A stretch of 64,000 bases of DNA from Amycolatopsis umgeniensis (GCF_014205155.1 NZ_JACHMX010000001.1:7316001-7380000), one strand, 5' to 3'. Numbered from the stretch's first letter, positions 8,229 to 17,288 are shown. The notes: generated by a model not told the origin, from the sequence alone. Program-made: numbers and translations.

Positions 8229-9671
8229 TCAGATGAGCGCGAGGGTGTCCAAAAGCGACACGGCGCGGGCGATGTCTTCGGTGAGCGGCCGGTCCTCGAC
8301 GCTCGGGTCGAGCACGGCCGCGGCGGCCTCGTAGGCGTCCCGTGCGGGCAGGGCGACGAGTTCGGCCTTCCGCATCCGCAGCGCGCGGACGGCCGCGACC
8401 AGTTCGCACGCCAGCACCTGCCGGTACGCCGTCCCCGCCGCTGTCGCCGCCCGCGCGGCCTGCGTGGAGAAGCTCGCGTGGTCCTCGATCCCGCGTGAGA
8501 CGACGGCGGTGCCCAGCGTCGCCGGGAGCGCGGCCTGCCGCAGTTCGGTGAGCGCGTCGTGCGCGACGTACTCCAGGATCATCACGCCCGAACTGCCCGA
8601 CGGCCCGGCCGCGAGGAACGGCCGCAGCCCGGTGAACTCCGGCTCCACCAGGTCACCGAGCCGGGCCGCCGACAGCTCCGCGACCTGGTGGATCGTCGCG
8701 CGCACCTGATCGAGCGCGGTCGAGACGTAGGCGGTGTGGAAATGCGCGTGGTGGTAGGCGTCCTGGTGCACCGTCGAGATCATCGGGTTCTCGGTGCTGG
8801 CGTTGATCTCCACCGCGAGTACGTCGCGCAGGTAGTGGATCGCGTCCAGCGCGGGCCCCTGCACCTGCGGGAACGCGCGGAGCCCGAACGGGTCTTGGAT
8901 GCGCCTGCCGGGTTTGGGCGTGCCCTCCATCCCGAGCAGCCGCCGCATCTCCGCCGCGCACGCGACCTGCCCGGCGTGCGGACGTGCTTCGTGCACCGGG
9001 GTCGCGTACGCCTCCGGGTTGCCGTCGAGCGCGATGTAGGTCAGTGCCGCGACAACGTGGCTCGCCCGCGTCAGCGTGTCGAGCCGCATCGCCGCGAGGG
9101 TCGCTTCGGCGAGTGTCGCGGCGTTGCTGCTCATGAACGCGAGCGCGTCACCAGCCTGAACCGGAACCGGTGGCACGCCACCGCTCAGCCACGGCCGTTC
9201 GCCGGTGAGGGCGAGCGCGGTCTCCGCGAGCGGCGCGAGATCGCCGGTGCCGATCGCGCCGAGCCGGTGCACCAGCGGCAGCGAACCGGTGCGCACCGCG
9301 CCGGCCAGCGCCCCGATCAGCTCGGGGCTGAGCCCGGAGCGCCCGGCCAGCAGCTGGTTGAGCCGGATCAGCATCATCGCCCTGGTCTGGCCGGGGGACA
9401 TGACGTCACCGCTGCCACCGGCGTGACTGCGCAGCAGCCGCAGGCCGTGATCCGGCGATTCGCCCTCGCCGACCGGGTCCTCCTTGTTGGCGCCGACGCC
9501 GGTGGTGCGGCCGTAGACGATCCGGCGTGTGCTCAGTTCCTCGGCGAGTTTCCACGCGCTCTCGGCTCCGCGCAGGGCGGCGATGGACACATCGATGTTC
9601 AGCGGTCCCTCGGTGGCCGCGGCGGTCACGACGTCCGCGCAGCGCAGGGTCCGGCCGTCGACCCGGATCAC
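8229..9671 (-). CDS. HAL/PAL-type aromatic amino acid lyase with noncanonical MIO triad
   Basis: A 480-residue protein of the MIO lyase fold, which removes ammonia from His, Phe or Tyr. The catalytic Tyr53 is in YGRTTGVG, the substrate-binding SHAGG is at 82-86, and GDLAPLAE follows the cofactor site. The triad that cyclises to MIO, normally Ala-Ser-Gly in GASGDLAPLA, is here Gly141-Thr142-Gly143. NASTENPMI, FHTAYVS and SGIEDHASFST-type segments are conserved. Whether Thr can form the cofactor cannot be told from sequence, so activity is uncertain. I chose GTG 9671 because AAAGGAGG sits just upstream. The neighbouring globin gene is upstream on the same strand. Confidence 0.88.
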   Translation of the reverse strand: MIRVDGRTLRCADVVTAAATEGPLNIDVSIAALRGAESAWKLAEELSTRRIVYGRTTGVGANKEDPVGEGESPDHGLRLLRSHAGGSGDVMSPGQTRAMMLIRLNQLLAGRSGLSPELIGALAGAVRTGSLPLVHRLGAIGTGDLAPLAETALALTGERPWLSGGVPPVPVQAGDALAFMSSNAATLAEATLAAMRLDTLTRASHVVAALTYIALDGNPEAYATPVHEARPHAGQVACAAEMRRLLGMEGTPKPGRRIQDPFGLRAFPQVQGPALDAIHYLRDVLAVEINASTENPMISTVHQDAYHHAHFHTAYVSTALDQVRATIHQVAELSAARLGDLVEPEFTGLRPFLAAGPSGSSGVMILEYVAHDALTELRQAALPATLGTAVVSRGIEDHASFSTQAARAATAAGTAYRQVLACELVAAVRALRMRKAELVALPARDAYEAAAAVLDPSVEDRPLTEDIARAVSLLDTLALI

Positions 9672-9709
9672 GGCGGCCTCCTTTCCCGACCGCTCCACTA
9701 TGGACGCAC

Positions 9710-10180
9710 TCAGTCCGAAGGCGGCTGCCAGGGCGGCCGGTTGCCCCAGTCCCACTTCGGCATCGGCTCTTCGACGGTGACCTCGCGACCGGGCTGCGAG
9801 AACATCACCGCGAGCCTGCTGCCCCATTCGACATACGCGGCGAACGCGGAGCGGAACTCGGGATCGGCCGGGAGCCCGGCCTCGTCGGCGGCGTCGAACA
9901 GCAGGTTCACCCAGCGGCGGCGCTGCTCTTCGGTGATGCCCTTGCCGAGATGCCGTCCGACCATGTGCCGGTGCCCGCCGTGGTCGTGGCTGTAGGTCTC
10001 CGGACCGCCGAACACCTCGGCGAGCCAGATCGCGACGTGCTCGGGATGGCCGGGGTCCATGTCGCGGAAGACCGGCTCCAGCAACGGGTCCTTCAGGACG
10101 TGGCCGTAGAAGACGGCGGTCAGCCGGCGCAGGGCGTCCAGCCCGCCCGCCCATTCGTACAACGTCGGCGTTTCGGTCAC
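9710..10180 (-). CDS. Group II truncated haemoglobin-like globin
   Basis: A 156-residue globin starting TETPTLYEWAGGLDALRRLTAVFY, the typical helix-B opening of group II truncated haemoglobins. FGGPETYSHDHGGHRHMVGRHLG contains the proximal-His region, and WVNLLFDAADEAGLP follows. Proteins of this type bind O2 or NO and work in redox protection. The start is GTG 10180 with GGGAGGA nearby; an upstream extension gives only low-complexity residues. It precedes the lyase by 38 bases and is divergent from the HxlR regulator, which may control it. Confidence 0.88.
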   Translation of the reverse strand: MTETPTLYEWAGGLDALRRLTAVFYGHVLKDPLLEPVFRDMDPGHPEHVAIWLAEVFGGPETYSHDHGGHRHMVGRHLGKGITEEQRRRWVNLLFDAADEAGLPADPEFRSAFAAYVEWGSRLAVMFSQPGREVTVEEPMPKWDWGNRPPWQPPSD

Positions 10181-10284
10181 GTAAGGTCCTCCCAGTGCGG
10201 TGATCCCCCCGGTCAGGCAAGGCAACACCACCGCCCTTCCGGCGGCAACCGCTTACTTTTCGGTGCGTACCAACGGGAGTGGTG

Positions 10285-10626
10285 ATGAAGCGGTATCACT
10301 GCGCGGTCGAGCTCGCCGTCGACGTCATCGGTGGCAAGTGGAAGCCGGTGATCCTCGCGCATCTGAAAGAGGGCGTGCACCGCTACGGCGAACTGCGCCG
10401 CCGGATGCCGGACGTCAGCGAGAAGATGCTGACCCAGCATCTGCGCGAACTGGAGGCGGACGGCCTCGTGCACCGCGAGAGCCGGGAGGGCCGGGTGCCG
10501 CACGTCGAGTACCGGCTCACCGACGAAGGGGAGCGGTTACGCCCCGCACTCGAAGCGCTCTACGACTGGGGAACGCGGCGGGCGGCCGACCAAGGCATCA
10601 CCTTCGAACCGTTACCTATTCACTGA
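10285..10626 (+). CDS. HxlR-family winged-helix transcriptional regulator
   Basis: A 113-residue MarR-like regulator. KRYHCAVELAVDVIGGKWKPVILAHLKEG is the HxlR signature with its near-N-terminal Cys, and RYGELRRRMPDVSEKMLTQHLRELEADGLVHRE is the winged helix. Family members sense electrophiles or oxidants, often through that Cys (residue 5), and commonly regulate the neighbouring divergent gene, here the globin-lyase pair. ATG 10285 is chosen because the GGGAG at 10275-10279 is spaced better for it than for the two GTG codons before it. Its last codons overlap a remnant on the other strand. Confidence 0.88.
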   Translation: MKRYHCAVELAVDVIGGKWKPVILAHLKEGVHRYGELRRRMPDVSEKMLTQHLRELEADGLVHRESREGRVPHVEYRLTDEGERLRPALEALYDWGTRRAADQGITFEPLPIH

Positions 10627-10724
10627 CTGTCTTCGCCGGGGCTCTTCTCCAGGAATCCGCGGTACGGCGCGAGCCAGGCGTCGACCTCCGCGAGCGGTTC
10701 CGGACGGAGCCGGTGGCACCGGCG
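10620..10724 (-). pseudogene. C-terminal remnant of an ArsR-type regulator
   Basis: About 33 codons read HRLRPEPLAEVDAWLAPYRG, which matches the tail of ArsR-family regulators that partner SRPBCC proteins (RLxPEPLxEVDAWLxPYRRF). Nothing resembling the upstream DNA-binding part is found in the same frame, which continues into noncoding-looking sequence and then antisense to the chitinase start. Its stop codon overlaps the end of the HxlR gene. I read it as a decayed fragment. Confidence 0.45.
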
Positions 10725-10852
10725 CTGGGCGGCGACGCGGACGGAGAGACCAGGCCCGCGCCTAGGATCCCGAAAGTCGGCATCATCCAGGCAATGTGCC
10801 TTGCGCGGCATATTCCCTTCAAGGAATGTTCGAAAATGTCCATCCGAAAGTC

Positions 10853-10867
10853 TTGGTCTGAACCATT
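10853..10867. promoter_or_regulatory. DasR-like site 1 upstream of chitinase
   Basis: TTGGTCTGAACCATT resembles the dre consensus AGTGGTCTAGACCACT, with intact TGGTCT and ACCA halves and a changed centre. It overlaps the left edge of the predicted -35 box. Confidence 0.6.
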
Positions 10868-10894
10868 GACTGAGTGGTCTAGTCCACTTAACTT
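10866..10894 (+). promoter_or_regulatory. Predicted promoter of the chitinase gene
   Basis: TTGACT (10866-10871) and TAACTT (10889-10894) are separated by 17 bases. The spacer is almost entirely filled by the second DasR-like site, so repressor binding would block polymerase. Confidence 0.6.
10873..10888. promoter_or_regulatory. DasR-like site 2 upstream of chitinase
   Basis: AGTGGTCTAGTCCACT matches the dre consensus AGTGGTCTAGACCACT at 15 of 16 positions. Known: in Streptomyces DasR represses chitinase genes until amino-sugar phosphates accumulate. Confidence 0.75.
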
Positions 10895-10950
10895 GTGCGT
10901 GTCCCGCCGCAGTCCTCTCGTCACCGCCGGTGACAGTGAAGGGAGAACGC

Positions 10951-12171
<1,221 letters not shown>

Positions 12172-12183
12172 GCCCATCTGGGC

Positions 12184-12238
12184 GCGCGTGAAGGCCCCTT
12201 TCCCTCGGCTCAGCCGAGGGAAAGGGGCCTTCACGCGC
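12184..12238. repeat. Near-perfect 55-base palindrome, AAGGCCCCTT family
   Basis: Two perfect 27-base arms (12184-12210, 12212-12238) are separated by a single C. The arms carry TGAAGGCCCCTTTCCC. It begins 12 bases after the chitinase stop codon and ends 31 bases before the next gene, so it may act as a terminator. It is the longest exact palindrome in the window. Confidence 0.92.
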
Positions 12239-12269
12239 TTCTGTCGGTGCCGGGGATTACGGTCACCGC

Positions 12270-12935
12270 ATGGGTTTCGAGGGTTTCGGTGAGTACGCCA
12301 TCGACTTCTACGACGGCCTCGAGGCCGACAACTCCAAGTCCTATTGGGACGCGAACCTCGCCACCTACCAGGCCGACGTCCGCGCCCCGATGGAGGCGCT
12401 GCTCGCGGAGCTGGTCCCGGAGTTCGGCGACGGTTTCGGCACGGGGAAGGTCTTCCGGCCGTACCGCGACGTCCGGTTCGCCAAGGACAAGACGCCGTAC
12501 AAGACCCATTGCGGCGCGGTGATCGAGCAGGGCCGCGGCGGCGGCGCGTACTACGTCGAGGTCGGCCCGGCCGGGCTGCGCGTCGGCGGTGGCTGCTTCC
12601 ACTTCGAGTCCGATCAGCTCGCCCGGTTCCGCAAGGCCGTCGACACCGAACTGCGCGGCGCCGAGCTGGCCAAGATCCTCGCGAAGCTGGAGAAGGCGGG
12701 CTGGGAGATCAAGGGCGACAGGCTCAAGTCGAAGCCGCGCGGGTTCGCGGAGGACCACCCCCGCATCGACCTGCTGAAGTACCGCTCGGTGTACGCCGTC
12801 CGTGGCTGGGAGCCCGACGACGTCCTGCACGAGCCCGGCGCGCTCGACAGGGTGCGGAAGGCGTGGCGTCAGGTCCGCGTGTTCAACGAGTGGGCGCGCG
12901 ACCGCGTCGGACCGAGCGAGAAGCCGCGCCGATAA
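12270..12935 (+). CDS. DUF2461 domain-containing protein
   Basis: A 221-residue cytosolic protein spanning the whole DUF2461 family (TIGR02453). Characteristic segments are DFYDGLEADNSKSYWDANLATY near the N-terminus, FRPYRDVRFAKDKTPYKTHCGAVIEQG at ~70-98 and YYVEVGPAGLRVGGGCFHFESDQLARFR at ~103-130. The family occurs across bacteria and fungi and has no established biochemical function. The ATG at 12270 follows the palindrome, and no other start fits as well. It stands alone between chitinase and pyruvate kinase. Confidence 0.88.
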   Translation: MGFEGFGEYAIDFYDGLEADNSKSYWDANLATYQADVRAPMEALLAELVPEFGDGFGTGKVFRPYRDVRFAKDKTPYKTHCGAVIEQGRGGGAYYVEVGPAGLRVGGGCFHFESDQLARFRKAVDTELRGAELAKILAKLEKAGWEIKGDRLKSKPRGFAEDHPRIDLLKYRSVYAVRGWEPDDVLHEPGALDRVRKAWRQVRVFNEWARDRVGPSEKPRR

Positions 12936-13045
12936 CCGTCGAACCTCGTTCGGCGGTTACGGGTGGCCCTGGTGAACTGACACTTTTCTTGAACTTTCGG
13001 TATCGGTAAAGACGTAGCTCCGATGAGGGACTACGCTGTGCGAAC

Positions 13046-14470
13046 GTGAGCCGACGCGCGAAGATCGTTTGTACCCTTGGCCCCGCGACCGCTACGCCGG
13101 AGAAGATGCGGCAACTCGTCGACGCCGGGATGGACGTCGCGAGGATGAACTTCAGCCACGGGACGCACAGCGACCACAAGCAGGTCTACGACCTCATCCG
13201 GACAGCCGCCGCCGAATCCGGCCGTGCGGTGGGCATCCTCGCCGACCTCCAGGGGCCGAAGATCCGTCTCGGCACCTTCGCGGGCGGGCCGGTCGAGTGG
13301 CACAACGGCGACATCGTGCGCATCACCGTCGAGGACGTCGCCGGCACCCACGACCGCGTCTCGACCACCTACAAGGGACTCGCCGACGACGCGAAGCCCG
13401 GCGACCGTCTCCTGGTGGACGACGGCAAGGTCGGCCTCGTGGTCAAGGGCGTCGAGGGCCCGGACGTCGTATGCGAGGTCACCGAAGGCGGCCCCGTCAG
13501 CAACAACAAGGGCGTTTCCCTGCCGGGTATGGACGTCTCCGTGCCCGCGCTGTCCGAAAAGGACATCGAAGACCTCGAGTTCGCGCTCGAACTCGGCGTG
13601 GACTTCATCGCGCTGTCGTTCGTCCGCTCGCCCGCCGACATCGACCTGGTCCACCAGGTGATGGACCGCGTGGGCAAGGGCCGTCTCCCGGTCGTCGCGA
13701 AGATCGAGAAGCCCGAAGCGGTCTACAACCTCGAAGCCATCGTGCTCGCTTTCGACGCGGTGATGATCGCCCGTGGCGACCTGGGCGTGGAACTCCCGCT
13801 GGAGCAGGTCCCGCTGGTGCAGAAGCGCACCATCCAGATCGCCCGTGAGAACGCGAAGCCGGTCATCGTCGCGACGCAGATGCTCGAGTCGATGATCAAC
13901 AGCTCCCGCCCGACCCGCGCGGAGGCCTCGGACGTCGCCAACGCGGTGCTCGACGGCGCCGACGCCCTCATGCTTTCGGGCGAGACCAGCGTCGGCCGCT
14001 ACGCCATCGAGGTAGTCCAGACCATGGGCCGGATCATCGAGGCCGTCGAGACCGACTCTCCGGTCGTGCCGCCGCTGTCGCACGTCCCGCGCACCAAGCG
14101 TGGCGTCATCTCCTACGCGGCCCGCGACATCGGCGAGCGGCTGAACGCCAAGGCGCTGGTCGCCTTCACCCAGTCCGGCGACACCGTCCGGCGGCTCGCG
14201 CGGCTGCACACGCGGCTGCCGCTGCTGGCGTTCACGCCGGAGGAGAGCGTCCGCAGCCAACTCGCGATGACCTGGGGCACCACGACGCGGATCGTCCCGA
14301 AGGTCGGCTCCACCGACCAGATGATCCAGCAGGTCGACCACGCGATGCTCGAAATGGGCAAGTACGCCAAGGGTGACCTCGTGGTCATCGTCGCAGGCTC
14401 CCCGCCGGGAACCGTCGGCTCGACCAACCTCATCCGGGTGCACCGCCTGGGCGAGGACGACCACGCCTGA
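13046..14470 (+). CDS. pyk: Pyruvate kinase
   Basis: A 474-residue glycolytic enzyme that transfers phosphate from phosphoenolpyruvate to ADP. Motifs seen include KIVCTLGPAT (6-15), MNFSHGTHSDH (34-44), DLQGPKIRLG, VAKIEKPEAV with the catalytic Lys, MIARGDLGVELP for metal binding, and LSGETSVGRYAIE. The C-terminal regulatory domain with FTQSGDTVRRLARLHTRLP is present, so the protein is full length. It starts at GTG 13046 with no strong ribosome-binding site. With a PPi-linked phosphofructokinase in the same window, carbon flow here may economise ATP, but this is inference. Confidence 0.96.
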   Translation: MSRRAKIVCTLGPATATPEKMRQLVDAGMDVARMNFSHGTHSDHKQVYDLIRTAAAESGRAVGILADLQGPKIRLGTFAGGPVEWHNGDIVRITVEDVAGTHDRVSTTYKGLADDAKPGDRLLVDDGKVGLVVKGVEGPDVVCEVTEGGPVSNNKGVSLPGMDVSVPALSEKDIEDLEFALELGVDFIALSFVRSPADIDLVHQVMDRVGKGRLPVVAKIEKPEAVYNLEAIVLAFDAVMIARGDLGVELPLEQVPLVQKRTIQIARENAKPVIVATQMLESMINSSRPTRAEASDVANAVLDGADALMLSGETSVGRYAIEVVQTMGRIIEAVETDSPVVPPLSHVPRTKRGVISYAARDIGERLNAKALVAFTQSGDTVRRLARLHTRLPLLAFTPEESVRSQLAMTWGTTTRIVPKVGSTDQMIQQVDHAMLEMGKYAKGDLVVIVAGSPPGTVGSTNLIRVHRLGEDDHA

Positions 14471-14570
14471 CGCCCGCGCGGGCACCCGCTCCTGTCGAGC
14501 CACGGACTTGGCACCGAACGCCACTCACGACCACCCCGACAGGCACCCACTCCTGTCGGAGCCCGGGAGT

Positions 14571-14645
14571 TGAAGGGGCCCATCGCCTCGTCTGATGCGG
14601 CGAAGGGCGCTTTCCTCGCATCGCATGCGGTGAAGGGCCCCTTCA
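14571..14645. repeat. Composite AAGGCCCCTT-family palindrome
   Basis: Outer arms TGAAGGGGCCC (14571-14581) and GGGCCCCTTCA (14635-14645) enclose a second unit, GCGAAGGGCGCTTTCCTCGC. It looks like two family members nested or recombined. It lies 100 bases after pyk. Confidence 0.65.
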
Positions 14646-14677
14646 GCCCGTCGGTGGGTGTGAGCCGGGCACCCCAA

Positions 14678-14703
14678 GTGTCCCGAAGGTGGCCTTCGCG
14701 ACA
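14678..14703. repeat. Half copy of the GGGAC-core palindrome arm
   Basis: The right arm alone of the 34010-type element is present (CCCGAAGGTGGCCTTCGCGA), with two compensating changes that keep the small hairpin CGAAGG-TGG-CCTTCG. The other arm is absent. Confidence 0.55.
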
Positions 14704-14756
14704 AACGTCCCGCCTCGCAGGGGCCCGAAGCACCCTTACGGCCTAAGGTTCGGTAC

Positions 14757-15656
14757 ATGACTGAGATGGCCAGGGAGGCCGCGGCCGGATTCGACAGCAC
14801 CGGCGGCGTCGGCGGTCAGCCGGTGCTCGACCGGCTGGTCGCGCTGCTGGACTTGGAGAAGATCGAAGAGAACATCTTCCGCGGCGTCTCACCGGCCCAT
14901 TCGCCGGTGCGGGTGTTCGGCGGGCAGGTCGCGGGGCAGGCGCTGGTCGCCGCCGGCCGCACCGTGCCCGAGGAGCGGAAGGTCCACTCGCTGCACGCGT
15001 ACTTCATCCGCGGCGGCGACCCGAGTGTCCCGATCGTCTACGAGGTCGACCGCATCCGCGACGGCCGCTCGTTCACCACGCGCCGGGTCGTGGGCATCCA
15101 GCACGGCAAGGCGATCTTCTCCCTCTCCGCTTCGTTCCAGAAGGACGAGGGCGGCATCGAGCACTCCGAGGGCATGCCGGACGTCCCGGATCCCGAGTCG
15201 CTCCCGACGCTGCAGGAACGGGCCGAGGGGTACTTCCTCGGCCACCACGACCGGCCGCGCCCGATCGACCTGCGCTACGTCAACGATCCGCCGTGGGTGA
15301 CCCGCGAGTCGGGGGAACGCCCCGCCAGGAACCAGGTCTGGATGCGGGCCGACGGCAAGCTCCCGGACCAGCAGCTGCTGCACGTCTGCGTCCTGACCTA
15401 CGCCTCCGACATGACGCTCCTGGACTCGGTCCTCGCGCGCCACGGCGTCTACTGGGATCTCGACAAGGTGATCGGCGCGAGCCTCGACCACGCGCTCTGG
15501 TTCCATCGCCCGTTCCGGGCCGACGAGTGGTTCCTCTACGACAGCGCGTCCCCGACCGCGTCGGGCGCCCGCGGTCTGGCCACCGGTCGGTTCTTCGCCG
15601 CGGACGGAACGCACATCGCCACCGTTGTGCAGGAAGGCCTTCTCCGGGTGGTGTGA
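14757..15656 (+). CDS. tesB: Acyl-CoA thioesterase II
   Basis: A 299-residue double-hotdog thioesterase that hydrolyses acyl-CoA to free fatty acid and CoA. The first hotdog has FRGVSPAHSPVRVFGGQVAGQALVAA and VHSLHAYFIRGGDPSVPI. The second has LTYASDMTLLDSV, SLDHALWFHRPFRADEWFLYDSASP and ARGLATGRFFAADGTHIATVVQEGLLR. The Asp in SLDHALWFH and the Gln and Thr near the end form the usual active site. The start is ATG 14757. It is monocistronic, flanked by repeats and a 460-base gap. Confidence 0.95.
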   Translation: MTEMAREAAAGFDSTGGVGGQPVLDRLVALLDLEKIEENIFRGVSPAHSPVRVFGGQVAGQALVAAGRTVPEERKVHSLHAYFIRGGDPSVPIVYEVDRIRDGRSFTTRRVVGIQHGKAIFSLSASFQKDEGGIEHSEGMPDVPDPESLPTLQERAEGYFLGHHDRPRPIDLRYVNDPPWVTRESGERPARNQVWMRADGKLPDQQLLHVCVLTYASDMTLLDSVLARHGVYWDLDKVIGASLDHALWFHRPFRADEWFLYDSASPTASGARGLATGRFFAADGTHIATVVQEGLLRVV

Positions 15657-15762
15657 ACGGTGACGTTCCGCATCGGGAGGCGCCTTGTCCACCCTTTAGA
15701 GGGAATGGCGAAATGCATTAACATCTGGAGCCAGAGCATTACGTAAAGGCGTCCGATAAGGG

Positions 15763-15797
15763 AGGGCCGGAACCGATCGGGGGACGGCTCCGGCCCT
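15763..15797 (+). terminator. Hairpin downstream of tesB
   Basis: A 9-bp stem (AGGGCCGGA / TCCGGCCCT) with a 17-base loop lies 107 bases after tesB. No T-tract follows, so a terminator role is tentative. Confidence 0.35.
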
Positions 15798-15949
15798 GCA
15801 CCGGGGGTGAATCCGGCTTCGACGGGTTATCCTTTCCGGAAAGCCCATCGGTGCAGCTCGCGGCCCCGCGCCCGTGCCGCGAGCGGATCCGCCGTCGCCG
15901 ATGAAGGCGGGCGTACCGCGTTGCACAATGCTCAACCTACAACGGCAAT

Positions 15950-15962
15950 CTGCAAATTGCAG
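15950..15962. promoter_or_regulatory. Perfect palindrome CTGCAAATTGCAG, candidate operator
   Basis: A 13-base perfect odd palindrome in an AT-rich patch 155 bases before the XRE gene. Autoregulation by the XRE protein is possible; nothing in sequence proves it. Confidence 0.4.
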
Positions 15963-16116
15963 GATGAAAGTCCGGACGTGTCGGAAAAATGGTCGTGTGA
16001 CCATCTCACCGAATGTGTCTCGGGCTGGTTAGATGTGCTTCGAGCGAGGTAACTGAACACTGTTCTCCTCGCCGCGTCGTGATCGGTGTTGCTCGGACTC
16101 TTGTGGAGGTGCCGTG

Positions 16117-16998
16117 ATGACGAGGGGTCAGGGACCCACCGTGCGCCGCCGGAGACTGGCGAGCGAACTGAGGCGCTTGCGGGAAGCGGCCGACCTCACC
16201 ATCGACGAAGTGAGCGAGAAGCTCGAATGCTCGGCGTCGAAGGTCAGCCGGATCGAGACGGGGCACGTCGGCGTCACCCCGCGCGACGCGCGCGACATGC
16301 TCGAGCTGTACGGCATCGCCGGCGACGAGCAGGAGGCGCTCGTCCAGTTGGCGAGGGAAGCCCGCAAACGTGGCTGGTGGCACGCGTACAACGAGGTGTT
16401 CACCGGCACCTTCGTCGGACTGGAGGCGGACGCGAGTTCGCTGCGGGCGTTCCAGGCGCTGCTGGTGCCGGGCCTGCTGCAGACCGAGCGCTACGCCAGG
16501 GCCGTGATCAGGGCGATGCGCCCCGACGCCGAGGACGCCGAGATCAGGCGCCGGGTGGCGGCGAGGATGGCGCGCCAGGAGCTGCTGACCGATCCCTCGC
16601 CCCCCGAGTACTGGGCGGTGATCGACGAAGCCGTCCTGCATCGCACGGTCGACGGGGCCGAGGTGATGGCGGAACAGCTGTACCGGATGGTCACGATGGC
16701 CGCCCAGCCGAACGTGACCGTCCAGATCGTGCCGTTCGGCGCGGGTGCCCATCCCGGGATGGAGGGTCCGTTCCTCATCATGGGCTTCCCCGAACTGGCC
16801 GACACCGACGTGGTCTACGTCGACAGCACCTCCAGCGGGCTCTACCTGGAGGAACCCCCGGACGTCCGGCGATACGCGTTGATGTTCGACCATCTCCGTG
16901 CCGCCGCGTTGAAACCGGACGACTCGGTCGAGGTGATCGCCGAGGCCGCCGGAAGGTTCGCCGAGGAGGCGGCCCTGCCGAAGAAAACCGGAAACTAG
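16117..16998 (+). CDS. XRE-family regulator with DUF5753 sensor domain
   Basis: A 293-residue regulator. The N-terminal helix-turn-helix is RRLREAADLTIDEVSEKLECSASKVSRIETG. The remainder is the DUF5753 domain of actinomycetes, with WWHAYNEVF, ASSLRAFQALLVPGLLQTERYARAV, RRVAARMARQELL and VQIVPFGAGAHPGMEGPF. Such proteins pair with a small DUF397 gene and in Streptomyces influence development and antibiotic production. ATG 16117 is 7 bases from GGAGG (16105-16109) and is preferred to the adjacent GTG. The DUF397 partner follows 15 bases downstream. Confidence 0.92.
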   Translation: MTRGQGPTVRRRRLASELRRLREAADLTIDEVSEKLECSASKVSRIETGHVGVTPRDARDMLELYGIAGDEQEALVQLAREARKRGWWHAYNEVFTGTFVGLEADASSLRAFQALLVPGLLQTERYARAVIRAMRPDAEDAEIRRRVAARMARQELLTDPSPPEYWAVIDEAVLHRTVDGAEVMAEQLYRMVTMAAQPNVTVQIVPFGAGAHPGMEGPFLIMGFPELADTDVVYVDSTSSGLYLEEPPDVRRYALMFDHLRAAALKPDDSVEVIAEAAGRFAEEAALPKKTGN

Positions 16999-17013
16999 TA
17001 AGGAGTGGGGAGC

Positions 17014-17223
17014 ATGACGCCCAACAATGATCTTTCCCAGGCCCAGTGGCGCAAGAGCAGCCACAGCGGGGGCGGCAACGACTGCGTCGAGGTCGCCTTC
17101 ACCGGTTCCGGTGCCGCGCTGAGGGACTCCAAGGACCCCGAGGGAGGTGCCTTCCGCCTTTCGCCGCAGGCTTGGCGGGGGCTGCTCGGCGCCGTGTGCC
17201 CGAGTGGCCCGGCTCACGACTAG
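17014..17223 (+). CDS. DUF397 protein, partner of the XRE regulator
   Basis: A 69-residue protein covering exactly one DUF397 domain: AQWRKSSHSGGGNDCVEVAF, then ALRDSKDPEGGAFRLSPQAWRGLLGAV. Known: DUF397 proteins antagonise or modulate the adjacent XRE protein in the WhiJ-like and toxin-antitoxin-like pairs of actinomycetes. ATG 17014 lies 8 bases after AAGGAG. Its close spacing to the XRE gene implies one operon. An 18-bp palindrome ends it. Confidence 0.9.
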   Translation: MTPNNDLSQAQWRKSSHSGGGNDCVEVAFTGSGAALRDSKDPEGGAFRLSPQAWRGLLGAVCPSGPAHD

Positions 17224-17232
17224 AGACCCCGG

Positions 17233-17288
17233 GATTCGACCCCTTACGCCCCCCGAGCAGGGGATGGGCCGGCGTAAGGGGTCGAATC
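17233..17288 (+). terminator. Long stem-loop after the DUF397 gene
   Basis: Perfect 18-base arms (GATTCGACCCCTTACGCC / its complement) at 17233-17250 and 17271-17288 flank a 20-base loop, 10 bases after the stop codon. It has no T-run. The arm sequence is unlike the two recurrent palindrome families. Confidence 0.7.

Larger units (their letters stand above)
15657..16116. other. 460-base gap between tesB and the XRE regulator
   Basis: I see no gene. It holds the hairpin at 15763 and an AT-richer stretch (15915-15970) with the perfect palindrome CTGCAAATTGCAG at 15950-15962. That stretch is the likely promoter/operator region of the XRE gene. Confidence 0.5.

Noticed and set aside
15720..15900. 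Possible ydaO-type riboswitch (GGGGGTGAATCCGG) before the XRE gene
   Set aside because: Only the short GGTGAATCC string matches. The other conserved segments are absent, and XRE regulators are not usual targets.
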